In this document: positions 28,461 to 38,212 of the stretch, in pieces
How positions within the stretch are numbered: position 1 is the first letter of the stretch
Layout of the letters: each line of letters starts with the position of its first letter
Notes under the pieces: generated by a model
Told to the model about the DNA's origin: nothing
The model's database searches: none
The model's input: only the letters and a program-made list of their open reading frames with translations
Assembly (NCBI RefSeq): GCF_004011865.1
Contig: NZ_RKLP01000009.1
Span: 124,001 to 188,000, forward strand
Length of the DNA stretch: 64,000 nucleotides
Direction of reading: 5' to 3'
From: Prescottella agglutinans
GTDB lineage: Bacteria > Actinomycetota > Actinomycetes > Mycobacteriales > Mycobacteriaceae
Translations under genes and position numbers: made by a program

Positions 28461-30376
28461 GCCGTGCCGCCCTTCGACTGGGTGGTGGTCACGTTTCGAA
28501 GCTGGACGTCGACGGCGGCGTCGGCGGCGGGGATGGGCAGGTCTGCGGTCGACACCCCGGTCACCACTGCCTGAACGAATCGGCCCCGTTCCTGGTGCTC
28601 CAGGAGCACGGTGCCGTCCTCGACCTTGGCATCCTCCGAGTGGAGATCCTCCCACTCGACTTCCTGCCCGCGACCGTCCAAACCGACGAAGTACAGTGCG
28701 GGGCTCAGCGCCCAGCCGCCCGGCTGGTTACGGGCCTTGATGCGGAAGGTCAGGTGCCAGCGGCCGTCGAGGACCTTCCAGTCGGTGATATCCACCGCCG
28801 GTTTGCGGGTCGCGGTTCCGGTGGACGCGCCGGCCCCGGGCTCGCCGCGCAGGAAGCTGAGGTGTTTGAACACCGCCGTCGGCGGCTTGCTGTCCGCCGG
28901 TGGGGGAGCACCGAACAACTCGATCAGCTTCGCGGCGACGTCCTTCTCGATCGCCTGCAGGTTCGGTACCCACGGGGCGACGTAGTGTGCGCTCAGGCTC
29001 GACTGCGAGCTCTTGTTGCGACCGCCCCTCGGGATCCACTGGTCGTGGGCGGGCGGCTCTGCGAACCGCAGGAAGTCGTCCGCCCACCGGTCTTCGGCGG
29101 ACGACGAATCCGGGCTGACCGCGCCACCGGCAAGCAGAAACGCGTGGTAGGTGTGGTTCTCGAACGTCCGGTCCAGTGTCTGGACGACCATCTCCGGCTG
29201 ACGCAGCAGGCACACCTTGTTCTCGAGCGGGTCCTTCTGCTTGTCTGACTTGGTGACGACCAGTTTCGCGTTGTGTACGAACTTCGGGTGACCCGATCCT
29301 GACTTGCGCTTGGCGATCGCGATCGGGATGTCCCGCGCGACAACCGAATACGTCTTATCGAGCGTCTCGTCGAGGTCACCCTCGTCGAACCGTCGCAGCG
29401 CGCGCACGAGTTCCGTGTACGTGTCCTCGGGATCGACGACGGTGTCGAGCTCACGAACCCCGTCGTTGATCACCTCGATCCGCACCTGCAGTCGCCGTCG
29501 GGCGAGAAGCGGCCAGAAGCTCTCCTCGATTCCGGCCCGCAGGTCCTCGGCCATCTTGACCAGGCCGTCGACGGTGTGACCGCGCTCGGGCTCGTCGGGG
29601 TCGTAGAAGCCCACGATCATCGCCGAGGTACCTGGTCGGCTTCCGTCGCGGCGCAGGTGGAGCGTCTCGACGAGGTCCTCGGTCGCCCACGTCGAGGTGA
29701 CGTTGCCCTTCGTCCCGGCGACGCCGAAATAGCCTCGCCCCTGGTACGACTGCTCGCCCAGCCGGTGCACCACGCCCTGATTGACACCGAACAACCGGTT
29801 GCGGGTCTGACCGTCGACCGCGTCGCTCTCTGCGACAACCGAATTGAACAGCACGGTCTGGATACGCGAGAACCGCCAGTAGACCGCCTTGCCGAGACCG
29901 AAGCTGCCACCGGAGGTCTCGTTCTTCCCGCTGAACAGGTCGAGCCGACACAACTTGATGAAGTTGCCGAAGTCCGCCGAGTCGATGTCGGAGAACTCCG
30001 GTCCGGTGAGCCCTCGGCATCCGTAGTCGGAGACCTTCAACAGCACGAGTGGGTCCGGGTGCGACAGGGCCTCGAGGCCGGTCTTGATGTGGCCGGCGGT
30101 GACGGCGCCGGTCGACTCGCTGCTCATCGCGCGCAGGTGCGGCTCGAGCTCCTCGGACCAGTTCAGGGCGCGCAGGAAGTCTGCGCGTGCCTGCCCGCTG
30201 AGCCGGATGAACGAGTAGACGAGGCTTGGGTTCTCCTCCGAGCGAGCATCGTTGGTGTTCTGCGTGCTCTCCCGGGCGAGGGAGGCCAGCCCGGCATTCA
30301 CCGTCCACTGGTTGGCGTTGCCGTAATTGCCGTAGGTACTGCTCTGCTTGTCCCATTGCCAGGCCAACTCGGCCAC
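28457..30376 (-). CDS. GHKL (Hsp90/MutL/MORC-type) ATPase
   Basis: The N-terminal 180 residues carry the Bergerat-fold ATP-binding motifs. Counted from the GTG at 30376, these are the N-box LARESTQNTNDA (E36, N40), the G1 box VSDYGCRGL (D117, G119) and the G2 box GGSFGLGKA at 156-164. In GHKL proteins ATP binding closes a dimer clamp, as in MutL and MORC. About 450 residues follow without a recognised domain, and no histidine-kinase phosphoacceptor or receiver part is visible. The GTG start is preferred because GAGGGAG lies four bases upstream; a TTG at 30394 would add six residues. It is coupled by ATGA to the next gene. Its place in the island suggests a sensor or DNA clamp, which is inference. 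Confidence 0.8.
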   Translation of the reverse strand: MAELAWQWDKQSSTYGNYGNANQWTVNAGLASLARESTQNTNDARSEENPSLVYSFIRLSGQARADFLRALNWSEELEPHLRAMSSESTGAVTAGHIKTGLEALSHPDPLVLLKVSDYGCRGLTGPEFSDIDSADFGNFIKLCRLDLFSGKNETSGGSFGLGKAVYWRFSRIQTVLFNSVVAESDAVDGQTRNRLFGVNQGVVHRLGEQSYQGRGYFGVAGTKGNVTSTWATEDLVETLHLRRDGSRPGTSAMIVGFYDPDEPERGHTVDGLVKMAEDLRAGIEESFWPLLARRRLQVRIEVINDGVRELDTVVDPEDTYTELVRALRRFDEGDLDETLDKTYSVVARDIPIAIAKRKSGSGHPKFVHNAKLVVTKSDKQKDPLENKVCLLRQPEMVVQTLDRTFENHTYHAFLLAGGAVSPDSSSAEDRWADDFLRFAEPPAHDQWIPRGGRNKSSQSSLSAHYVAPWVPNLQAIEKDVAAKLIELFGAPPPADSKPPTAVFKHLSFLRGEPGAGASTGTATRKPAVDITDWKVLDGRWHLTFRIKARNQPGGWALSPALYFVGLDGRGQEVEWEDLHSEDAKVEDGTVLLEHQERGRFVQAVVTGVSTADLPIPAADAAVDVQLRNVTTTQSKGGTA

Positions 30377-30433
30377 GATGCTCCCTCGGGTCAACTCGTC
30401 TAAGTTCGGAATGTCGTCGTATGTGTCGGTCGA

Positions 30434-32059
30434 CTAGACCAGCTTCACGTTGTCGAAATACTCCGAATGGCCGGCGACCTTCGCAGAGACATCCCGGTCC
30501 TTGACGTTCGGGTACTTGCAGTCGAATCCGCGCAGGCCGACGGCGACGCTTCCGGCCTGCGCCGCGGCGTACATGTACTTGAGGACTCCGTCGTTGGTCG
30601 AGTAGTAGTTGTTCACCGTTCCTGTCACCGCCTCGCTGAGTGGTCGCCAGTCGGCCTTCTTGCCCTCTGCGGCGCCGAGGAGGTGCATTGCCTCGATCTT
30701 CGGGGCATCCTTGCTCGTCCCCAGGGTCTCCGCTGCTGTGATCATCGCGCGGGCGCCGAGGCTGTGGCCGACGAGTATGTAGCGCGCAACCTTGGTACGG
30801 GCCAGGATCCCGGCGAGTGCGACGCCGGTGCGGTCCGCGCGGACCACCGCCGTGTGCCAGGGATTCTTGGCGAGGTCGCCGATCAACAGCGCGGGTGCGA
30901 TCGGCGCGAGCTTCTTCGCGGCCATCTTGCCTGCCTTCGCTGCCGCGCCGCCCACGGCGGCCAGAGCCTGATTCGCGCCCACGTTCTTCACGGCCAGGGC
31001 CGCGAGATTGCCGAGCTCCTTGCTACCCCAGCGCAGCCGATAGATCGGTGAATCCGGGTACCGTTCCTCGACCATCTGCATGGCCGATTTCCAGTTCTGG
31101 TCCTTCTCCGTCGTGAACCCCCGCGCCACGATGACCGGTGTACCGGGCCCGTCCCGGAACTTCTCGATGGCGAACGATTTGTCCTCGCTGACATAGGCGT
31201 TGGTGATGTTGGCTCCCAGCGCGCCTCCCAGCGCGGCTCCGGCCGCGGCGACGACATAGGTACCGCCGACCATGCCGAGCCCGCCGGCAGCCACCGAGCC
31301 GCCACCGAGCAAGGCCAGCCCATAGCTGGTGGCGGCAGCGCCCGTGTAGCCGCCGACCAGGGTGCCGATAGCGCCGCCGACCGCCGGTGCGGCCATCAGA
31401 CCACCCGTCCCGACCACGCCGGCGGCGAACACACCGGCCAGCGCGTACTTCGAACCACGACTCAGGTTGCTCTTGTCGAACACGCGGAGCTGCTCGTAAT
31501 CGTCGACCGTGTCGATCTTGGCGGTAGCACGCTCGAAGCTGGGAAGCTCGTGGCGATGCTCAGCGCAGAACCTTGGGATTCGCACCGACCCGGAACCACG
31601 TGTCGCCATGTTGTCGCACTGCGGAGCCGCGCAAGTGAGCGTCGGCGCGCCGCACGTTGCACACAGGTAGGCAGGGACAGAAATCCGTCCGGTCTTCACC
31701 TTGCGGTGATCGGTGTGGGCGTAACACGCCGAGCACCAGCCAGTTCGAGTGTCGTCACCGATCCCGTCGATCAGCTTTGCGATCTCCGCCGCGACGTCCG
31801 CGTGCGCATCGGCCTGCTTGCGGTGACTTTCCTTCTTCTTCTCATCCTTGAAGCGGCGAAAGAGCTTCTCGTTCTTCGCGTACGCCCAGGCGTTGTGGAT
31901 CAGCGCCGGGTTCGAAGTCATCGGGCTGTCGCCCTCGACCGTCGGTTCGACAGCCGTGATGGTCCCGGTGAGCCGCAGAAGAAGCCCCAGCGGCGAGCGC
32001 ACCTCGCAGATCATACCGTCGTGTGATACCGGCGTGAAGCTCACGGCATCGCTTGTCAC
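30434..32059 (-). CDS. DUF726-type alpha/beta hydrolase with zinc ribbons and hydrophobic segments
   Basis: The 541-residue protein has three parts. Near the N-terminus are cysteine pairs (CSACYAH, CATC, CAAPQC) that look like zinc ribbons. Next, a very Gly/Ala-rich hydrophobic stretch of about 90 residues could span or insert into membrane. The C-terminal part is a DUF726/TMCO4-like alpha/beta hydrolase with the nucleophile elbow GHSLGA (Ser 433), preceded by the family's TPVIVARGF and YRLRWGSKEL. The substrate is unknown; a lipid or ester is a reasonable guess. The GTG at 32059 was chosen because AGGGGG precedes it. It lies 57 bases before the GHKL gene and 144 bases after the DUF4011 helicase, on the same strand. 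As an island member it could be a membrane-damaging effector, which is inference. Confidence 0.78.
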   Translation of the reverse strand: MTSDAVSFTPVSHDGMICEVRSPLGLLLRLTGTITAVEPTVEGDSPMTSNPALIHNAWAYAKNEKLFRRFKDEKKKESHRKQADAHADVAAEIAKLIDGIGDDTRTGWCSACYAHTDHRKVKTGRISVPAYLCATCGAPTLTCAAPQCDNMATRGSGSVRIPRFCAEHRHELPSFERATAKIDTVDDYEQLRVFDKSNLSRGSKYALAGVFAAGVVGTGGLMAAPAVGGAIGTLVGGYTGAAATSYGLALLGGGSVAAGGLGMVGGTYVVAAAGAALGGALGANITNAYVSEDKSFAIEKFRDGPGTPVIVARGFTTEKDQNWKSAMQMVEERYPDSPIYRLRWGSKELGNLAALAVKNVGANQALAAVGGAAAKAGKMAAKKLAPIAPALLIGDLAKNPWHTAVVRADRTGVALAGILARTKVARYILVGHSLGARAMITAAETLGTSKDAPKIEAMHLLGAAEGKKADWRPLSEAVTGTVNNYYSTNDGVLKYMYAAAQAGSVAVGLRGFDCKYPNVKDRDVSAKVAGHSEYFDNVKLV

Positions 32060-32203
32060 TGGGTCCCCCTGTCCGTTTCGTTGCAGATGCATCAGAATGC
32101 CCGGTGCGGGCGCACGTCACCTTCAATTTGCCCAGTTGTGCAGAGCTGCAACGATATTCGAGATCGTCTGCCTGGGGCTTGAAGGGCGGATATATGTCTC
32201 CGG

Positions 32204-35200
32204 CTACGCTCCAGCGCGAATCCACTCACCGTTCCGAATCAGTAGCCCGTTCTTCAGCGCGAGGTCGAGGCACGCTTCGAGGCGGTCTCGGCTCGGCCCG
32301 GTCAGCCGAGTCTGATTGAAGACAGCCATCGTCTCGCGCATCAGTGGTTCGACCTCGAGTTCGCGCCCCCGGCACACCGCGTTCATCGCGTTGACGATCT
32401 CCTCCGACGCGATGTCGCCCAGCGAGCGGGTGACGCTTTCGGGAGTGGTGCGGTATCCGCGCCACTCGGCCCGGTCGATCTCACGCGGCCACACGAAGCT
32501 CCCCAGCGGAGTGGCGTGCACCAGCTCGGCCGGCACGCACTCGATGACGAAACTCTTGCGGGCCGCCGGAACACGGTCGAATCCGAAGCGGCGTCCCACA
32601 TCTCGCGCGAGGCGATCTAGTTCGATCGGGCCCTCGATCTCCACCGTCTCACGAACGGCCGCAGTGATCCGCGACCGTACGGACGGGGACGTCAGGCGGT
32701 CGAGATCCTCGCGGTCACCGATCGCGGTGGTCGGTGCGCACTGGTACTCGACTCCTCGGCCGTGCCAGTCCCGTCCCGTCGCTGTGGGGGCGTTCATACT
32801 TGCGACGTCGACGGCCGAGACCGGAACCGGCGTCGTGGTAGAAGCGATCAGCGCGGGGAATGCATCATCGTCAGTCTCGTCCGACTCGGCCGAGGCAGAT
32901 CCCCAGGACAGTTCAACGTCCTCCGAGGTCTCCTCCTCGTCGTCTTCGATGATGCCTCGTGCCTCGAGCTCGGCGATTTCGGCGGCCCGCTTCGCGGCTG
33001 CCGCGTCCAGTTGAGCCTGGAAGCGCTCCTGCCTCTCGCGTGCAACGGCGACCGCCGCATCGACGCGCTCGAGCACCTTCTCGGGTGTGTCGATCCAGTC
33101 CGGAAGCCACACCCGCAGTGACGATCCCCAGTTCATGATCGCCTCGAGGAGTTGCGGGGTGGAGTCCCGGTCGGCAACCGTCGCGCGGTCGGCCCAACGT
33201 GGTCCGTCCAGCAGCAGGGCGACCTGCCAGCGCTCGCAACCCGGCTCGCGCACGACGATGTCGAGGACGAACTCGGAGAGGCCGTAGTTCGCCTCCACCT
33301 CGTAGCCGCGATTGCGGAGCGCGGCACACACGGAATCCTGGATGGCATCTGTGTCGTCAGTGGTCGCGGCCCGATCGGAGGCCGCACCGTCGGCGGCAAG
33401 CTCGAGATAGCCGCGCAGGTGCTTCAAGCCGACCGAGTTGGTGCGGTCCAGGTCGATATCGGCCGGATCGAACGACGTGATGATCACGACCTTCCGGCGG
33501 GCCCGGGTGATCGCGACGTTGAATCGCTTCTCCCCGCCGGACCGGCCCAGCGGCCCGAAATTCAACGGCAGCTTCGGGTCTCCCGGCTTCTTCGAGAACG
33601 CCGTGCTGAACAGGATCACGTCACGCTCGTCGCCCTGCACGTTCTCGAGGTTCTTGACGAAGATGCCTTCCTCCGCGTCCGGCCGAAGCTGTTCGCGAAC
33701 CAGCGGGTCGTCGCATTCGTCGAGCAGATCCTGCACCAGCGTGCGCTGCTGGGTGTTGAACGTGACGACACCGATGCTCTGCCCGGCGAGGTGCGGAGTC
33801 GCCAACCGCGAGCGGATCTCGGCGACGATCGCCTCCGCCTCCACGCGGTTGGTGCGGAACTCGCGTTTCTTGTTCTCGCGGTTGAAGTGCCCCTCGACGC
33901 GCCGCCATTCGACGCCGGCAGTGACATCCCCGCCGGGGGAGGGCAGGCTCGCAAGACGGCCCTCGTAGTAGTGCCGGTTGGAGAAGTTGATCAGCGACTC
34001 GTCCTGGCTGCGGTAGTGCCACGACAGCCAGAGCCGCGGGACGCCCGAATCGACGCACTCGGTGAGGATGCTCTCCGCATCCTCGGGAGCGAGCAAGCCG
34101 TCCTCGTCCTCCTCATCGTCGTCAGAGGTGGAGGTCTGGCCGAACGATGTGGGAGGCATCTGTTGCGAATCGCCGACGATCACGGCCGATCGGCCGCGTC
34201 CGAGCGCACCGATCGCCTGGGCGACGGTGACCTGGGACGCCTCGTCGAAGACGACGAGGTCGAAGGTGGCGGAACCGGGTGGAATGAACTGCGCCAGCGA
34301 GCCGGGGCTGACGAACACACACGGCGCCGCGGCAAGGATGTGCTCCCCATAGCGGGCCATCAATTGACGGAACGTGGCGCCGCCGCGCTTACGGTCGAGC
34401 AGTCGGCGCAGTTCACCGACGTCGCCGCGCAGAGCGCCGGCCTGGAACGGGCGTCGTGCCAGCAGTGCTGCCGGCAGGGCACGGACCTGCTCAGCGCGCA
34501 GGACGTCCGCGGCCGCGATGAAGTCGTCCACCTCGCCGTCGCGCAATGCGGTGTCGAAATCGGCGAGACCGGTGGCACGGCGTCGCTCGTGGATCGATGC
34601 GTGTGCCACGCCGCGGATGAAGGCATTCGGCGCGTCCATCGCTGAGATGCGTCCGGTCAGCAGATCGTCGACGAACTCGGTGAGCCCGGCCTGACGCAGC
34701 GGATCGAGGAAGCCCGACAGGCGAGACCACGTCAGGAACCTGCGGGAAGCGCCGTTCCTGGCCTCGTCGACCCACGCGGCGCTGTCGCGTTCCCCGGCGT
34801 CGAGCCAATGCGCACCGTTGCGCCACCGGGTCGACGACTCGTCGTCGGCGCCGAGGCTGTCGTTCCAGCCCTCCCACGCTGCCGAGACTTCGTCGAGCAG
34901 GGCGATCTCGTCGGCAGTGGGGAAGCCGTTCGATTCGAGCAGCTGCCACACGGCCGGGTTGGAGTCGACGAACGCGACGGTCGCAGTGAGGTACTCGAGC
35001 ACCGGCGCCAGCTCGGCGGCACTGTTCGGCGCCAACGGGTTCCAGGCCGCGGGCGCGAACGGGCCGATGAGGTGCCGGACCAGGTCACGGATGCGGGCCA
35101 CATGCTCGCGGGCTCCCGGAATCGCGCGCAGCAACGGCAGCACGCGGTCCGGCGACAGATCCGCGCCCGGAACGGCGAACGGTTCGATGCTCCGCTGGAA

Positions 35201-38200
35201 CTGCTCGGCCTTCTTCTTCTTGCCGAAGATGCCCTTGCCGGCGTTCTCCGCCTCGGCCACGAAGGCCGTGATGTCGCCGGCCTCGACGAACATCGGATTG
35301 AACGTCGACAACAGAGGTGCGCAGTACTCGTGGAGGCGTCGAATCTCCGCCTGGAGGGCGTCGCGTTCCTCGGCGAACTGTTGCCCGCGCACCCACGCGA
35401 GGATCTGCGCGTCCGGGACCGGCCGTCCGAGTTGCCGCGCCGCGGGCTCACGAACGACGGCGATGTCAGCGGGGTCGTCGAGACGTTCGAGTAGCGACCG
35501 CACTCGCGGATGTGCCCGGACGGCGTTCAGGGCTGCGGCCAGGCGGTCCGCGATGGAAACCAGGTGCGCTTCATCTGCGGTCTCGGACAGACGGCCGACG
35601 ATCGACCACGGACTGCCCTCCTGGATCGGCAGAGACCGACCCAGCCGCGAGAACTGGGTGAGAGCCTCCTCCAGCACCTTGCGGGCAACCGGAGGTGACG
35701 CGACGAACGCGGTCGGGATGGGCGCCGTGACGCCGTCGCCGACGTTGAGCAGATCGTCGTACGACACCCACAGCGACTGGTCGAAGCCGTTGCGGCCGTG
35801 GATCTTCGCGGGGTAGTCCTCCAACGGGGCGTGGCGGGTCCGGAAGTCGGCGTGCTTCGCGGTCCAGCTGTGCTCGTTGTAGCGAACAGTATGGTCGATC
35901 GCGGTGCGGAGTTGCTCGCGGATCGCGTTGGGGCTCTGATTCTTCCCGTGCAGGTCGAGGGTGAACTCGCCCAGCCCCACGCGGCCCAGCCGCTTCTTCA
36001 CGACGTCGAGTGCCGCCTGCTTCTCGGCGACGAACAGCACCGTCTTGCCGATGTCGAGGGCATGCGCGATCAGGTTCGTGATCGTCTGCGACTTGCCGGT
36101 GCCGGGCGGCCCCTCGAGGACGAACGTGCGGCCCTGCGCCGCGGCCACGACCGCATGCAACTGGGATCCGTCGGCCGGGATCGGGACGGCCACATCCGCT
36201 TCGTTCACGACGATGTCGCCGAGCTCGAGCCCGTCGGCGGCCTGCGGGTCGACGAACGACTGCCCGGCGTGATGGGTCAGGTGTCGGACGATGGGACTCT
36301 GCTCGAGGACATCCCAGTGCTCGCTGAGGTCCTTCCACATCCCGAAGGTGCCGAACTGGCAGATCGAGACCGTCGCGACCTCGTCGATACGCAGGTCGAT
36401 CTTGTTGTCGACCAGTGCCGCTCGAATGCCCTGCAGGGCATGGTCGATGTCAAGACCGCTGTCGTCGAGCTTCGGAGTCTCGAGGGCGTCGATCGACACG
36501 TTGTGCTTGAGCCGAAGCCATTCGACCAGACAGTAGTTCGGGGTCGCGACTTCCGTTGCATCGACGACAATCTGGTACGGGCTGCGTCCGGTTCCGCCGA
36601 CGATCTTCACCGGCAGCAGGAACAGCGGGGCTCTCGCCTCCGCTCCACTCGACGTGTGATGGATCAGTGCGCCCAGCGTCAGGTAGAGATTGGAGCTGCC
36701 GGTCTCCTCGAACAGGGTCCGTGCGGTGCGGGCCAGCTCTTTGAATCGTCGAACGTAGAGGTCGCGGGACACGGCCGCATACACCGTGTGATCGGCGGAC
36801 AGGCCGTCGCGCAGCAGCTCTGCGTCGAGCTCGGCGGCGAGCCGTGCGCCCTGCAACTGGTGAATCGACGACAGCTCGTCGTGAGGGAGCATCGTGATCG
36901 ACTTGCCGGCATGGATGATGTCGTCGAGCACCGGCAGCCCCGACTTCGGGATGTGCAGGTCGACCACCTGCGCCGAGCGCCGCAGATTCAGCAGACGGTT
37001 CCTGGTGCTGAGATCGAGCAGCGACCTCTTCCACTTGCGTACCCGGGCGGGAGCATTGTCGGCGGTGTCGAGGACGGTATCGGCATCGGTATCACGCGCC
37101 TTGAGATGATCCGGCAGTTCAAGCACGCTGTCGGCGAGCGGGATCGGCTCGTCCGAACGCTCGAACACAACTTCGTCGGAACTGGGAAGCGGTGTGAGGC
37201 CGTCCCGTCGGGCGCCACTGATACTCACGACGCCGCGCAGGTTCTCCGGCTGTGCGAAGTGGCGGCGGCCCGCGGCCACGGCGGCGGCAAAGTTTCCGTC
37301 GGGTGTGTCGCGGTAGTAGATGGCCTCGACCGGGACGGCAATGCCGGACTCGACGAGGTTCACGAGGGCGTTCTGCTCTGTCAGTGTGGCTCGGACGATC
37401 TTGGCGTTGTCGTCGCGAAGGAAGCCCGCGAACGCGTGGCCCTTCACGAGCCAGACGAGGGGATGAAGCCCGGCAGCTTCCATGCATGCCGCATAGGCGA
37501 CTGCGAGGTCGATGCAGGTGCCGAACCGGTCCTCGAGGACCTGGGAGGTGGTCCGCACCTTTTGGCCGGTGCGTTCGAACGACGCGGGCGGCTCGATGTA
37601 TCGGATGCGCCGCGACCGAAGCGACTCGTACACGGCCGCTGCGATCTGCGCGGCACGCTCGGGTCCACCCTGGTAGCCGTCGATCGCTGCGCTATCGGTG
37701 TTGCGGCCCAGGATCTCCGACGCCCCGTCGAGGACGGACAGGACGGCCCGCGTGTTGGGTTGGACGAAGGCTCCGAGGGCCTCGTAGTAGATCGGTGCGT
37801 TGTACCACTCGTTATGGGCAAGGACTCGGATGGGCGTGGCCAGTTCCGCTTTGTCCGCCCACAGTCGAGTGACGGTCACGGTGATCGAAGCAGGATGGCT
37901 CTCGTTCAGGCCCTTGAGATAGTCGACCGGCGGCATGAAAGCGGCGAAGTCGCTCCACGACACCTCGGCTTCCGCCTCCAGGACGCCGTCGTGGGTACGC
38001 GACCATGCCGGTGCGAGTTCACGACCGTTGCCGTGTAGTTGCACGGTGACGGTCACGTCGGTCATGGGCTGTCCGGACGTATTGGTCACCGAGAGTTCAC
38101 TGATCAACGGGACCCCGTTGTGAGCCAACGCCAGGTTCACCGCCGGCTGCCCGAGTAGACGGACCTCGAGCCCGTCGGACTCCATGACAACACCTTGCTC

Positions 38201-38212
38201 CAGCGAACTCAT
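32204..38212 (-). CDS. Giant transglutaminase-like/DUF4011/SF1 helicase/Vsr/DUF3320 protein
   Basis: From the ATG at 38212 this is 2002 residues. The N-terminal 370 residues include a transglutaminase-like core (TCIDLAVAYAACMEAAG with C233; KGHAF with H259). DUF4011 follows (KWKRSLLDLSTRNRLLNL, Trp 394). The SF1 helicase shows Walker A GPPGTGKS at 701-708, DEAS at 1323-1326 and GDSQQMPP. A Vsr-like nuclease fold follows (D1651, then LLLDGPRW with D1669), and then DUF3320 at about 1830-1960. I recall the same DUF4011-helicase-Vsr-DUF3320 order for the single-gene Hhe defence protein. It leads the minus-strand block and may act alone or with the genes behind it. Another start at 38185 is possible; the frame continues to 38374 without a better one. 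Confidence 0.85.
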   Translation of the reverse strand: MSSLEQGVVMESDGLEVRLLGQPAVNLALAHNGVPLISELSVTNTSGQPMTDVTVTVQLHGNGRELAPAWSRTHDGVLEAEAEVSWSDFAAFMPPVDYLKGLNESHPASITVTVTRLWADKAELATPIRVLAHNEWYNAPIYYEALGAFVQPNTRAVLSVLDGASEILGRNTDSAAIDGYQGGPERAAQIAAAVYESLRSRRIRYIEPPASFERTGQKVRTTSQVLEDRFGTCIDLAVAYAACMEAAGLHPLVWLVKGHAFAGFLRDDNAKIVRATLTEQNALVNLVESGIAVPVEAIYYRDTPDGNFAAAVAAGRRHFAQPENLRGVVSISGARRDGLTPLPSSDEVVFERSDEPIPLADSVLELPDHLKARDTDADTVLDTADNAPARVRKWKRSLLDLSTRNRLLNLRRSAQVVDLHIPKSGLPVLDDIIHAGKSITMLPHDELSSIHQLQGARLAAELDAELLRDGLSADHTVYAAVSRDLYVRRFKELARTARTLFEETGSSNLYLTLGALIHHTSSGAEARAPLFLLPVKIVGGTGRSPYQIVVDATEVATPNYCLVEWLRLKHNVSIDALETPKLDDSGLDIDHALQGIRAALVDNKIDLRIDEVATVSICQFGTFGMWKDLSEHWDVLEQSPIVRHLTHHAGQSFVDPQAADGLELGDIVVNEADVAVPIPADGSQLHAVVAAAQGRTFVLEGPPGTGKSQTITNLIAHALDIGKTVLFVAEKQAALDVVKKRLGRVGLGEFTLDLHGKNQSPNAIREQLRTAIDHTVRYNEHSWTAKHADFRTRHAPLEDYPAKIHGRNGFDQSLWVSYDDLLNVGDGVTAPIPTAFVASPPVARKVLEEALTQFSRLGRSLPIQEGSPWSIVGRLSETADEAHLVSIADRLAAALNAVRAHPRVRSLLERLDDPADIAVVREPAARQLGRPVPDAQILAWVRGQQFAEERDALQAEIRRLHEYCAPLLSTFNPMFVEAGDITAFVAEAENAGKGIFGKKKKAEQFQRSIEPFAVPGADLSPDRVLPLLRAIPGAREHVARIRDLVRHLIGPFAPAAWNPLAPNSAAELAPVLEYLTATVAFVDSNPAVWQLLESNGFPTADEIALLDEVSAAWEGWNDSLGADDESSTRWRNGAHWLDAGERDSAAWVDEARNGASRRFLTWSRLSGFLDPLRQAGLTEFVDDLLTGRISAMDAPNAFIRGVAHASIHERRRATGLADFDTALRDGEVDDFIAAADVLRAEQVRALPAALLARRPFQAGALRGDVGELRRLLDRKRGGATFRQLMARYGEHILAAAPCVFVSPGSLAQFIPPGSATFDLVVFDEASQVTVAQAIGALGRGRSAVIVGDSQQMPPTSFGQTSTSDDDEEDEDGLLAPEDAESILTECVDSGVPRLWLSWHYRSQDESLINFSNRHYYEGRLASLPSPGGDVTAGVEWRRVEGHFNRENKKREFRTNRVEAEAIVAEIRSRLATPHLAGQSIGVVTFNTQQRTLVQDLLDECDDPLVREQLRPDAEEGIFVKNLENVQGDERDVILFSTAFSKKPGDPKLPLNFGPLGRSGGEKRFNVAITRARRKVVIITSFDPADIDLDRTNSVGLKHLRGYLELAADGAASDRAATTDDTDAIQDSVCAALRNRGYEVEANYGLSEFVLDIVVREPGCERWQVALLLDGPRWADRATVADRDSTPQLLEAIMNWGSSLRVWLPDWIDTPEKVLERVDAAVAVARERQERFQAQLDAAAAKRAAEIAELEARGIIEDDEEETSEDVELSWGSASAESDETDDDAFPALIASTTTPVPVSAVDVASMNAPTATGRDWHGRGVEYQCAPTTAIGDREDLDRLTSPSVRSRITAAVRETVEIEGPIELDRLARDVGRRFGFDRVPAARKSFVIECVPAELVHATPLGSFVWPREIDRAEWRGYRTTPESVTRSLGDIASEEIVNAMNAVCRGRELEVEPLMRETMAVFNQTRLTGPSRDRLEACLDLALKNGLLIRNGEWIRAGA

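Noticed and set aside
35798-38038. 746-residue plus-strand open frame
   Set aside because: It is antisense to the DUF4011 helicase, whose frame carries all the conserved motifs.
1-38212. A DrmC-like phospholipase D nuclease
   Set aside because: I found no HxKxxxxD motif in any gene of either block, so DrmC is not reported.
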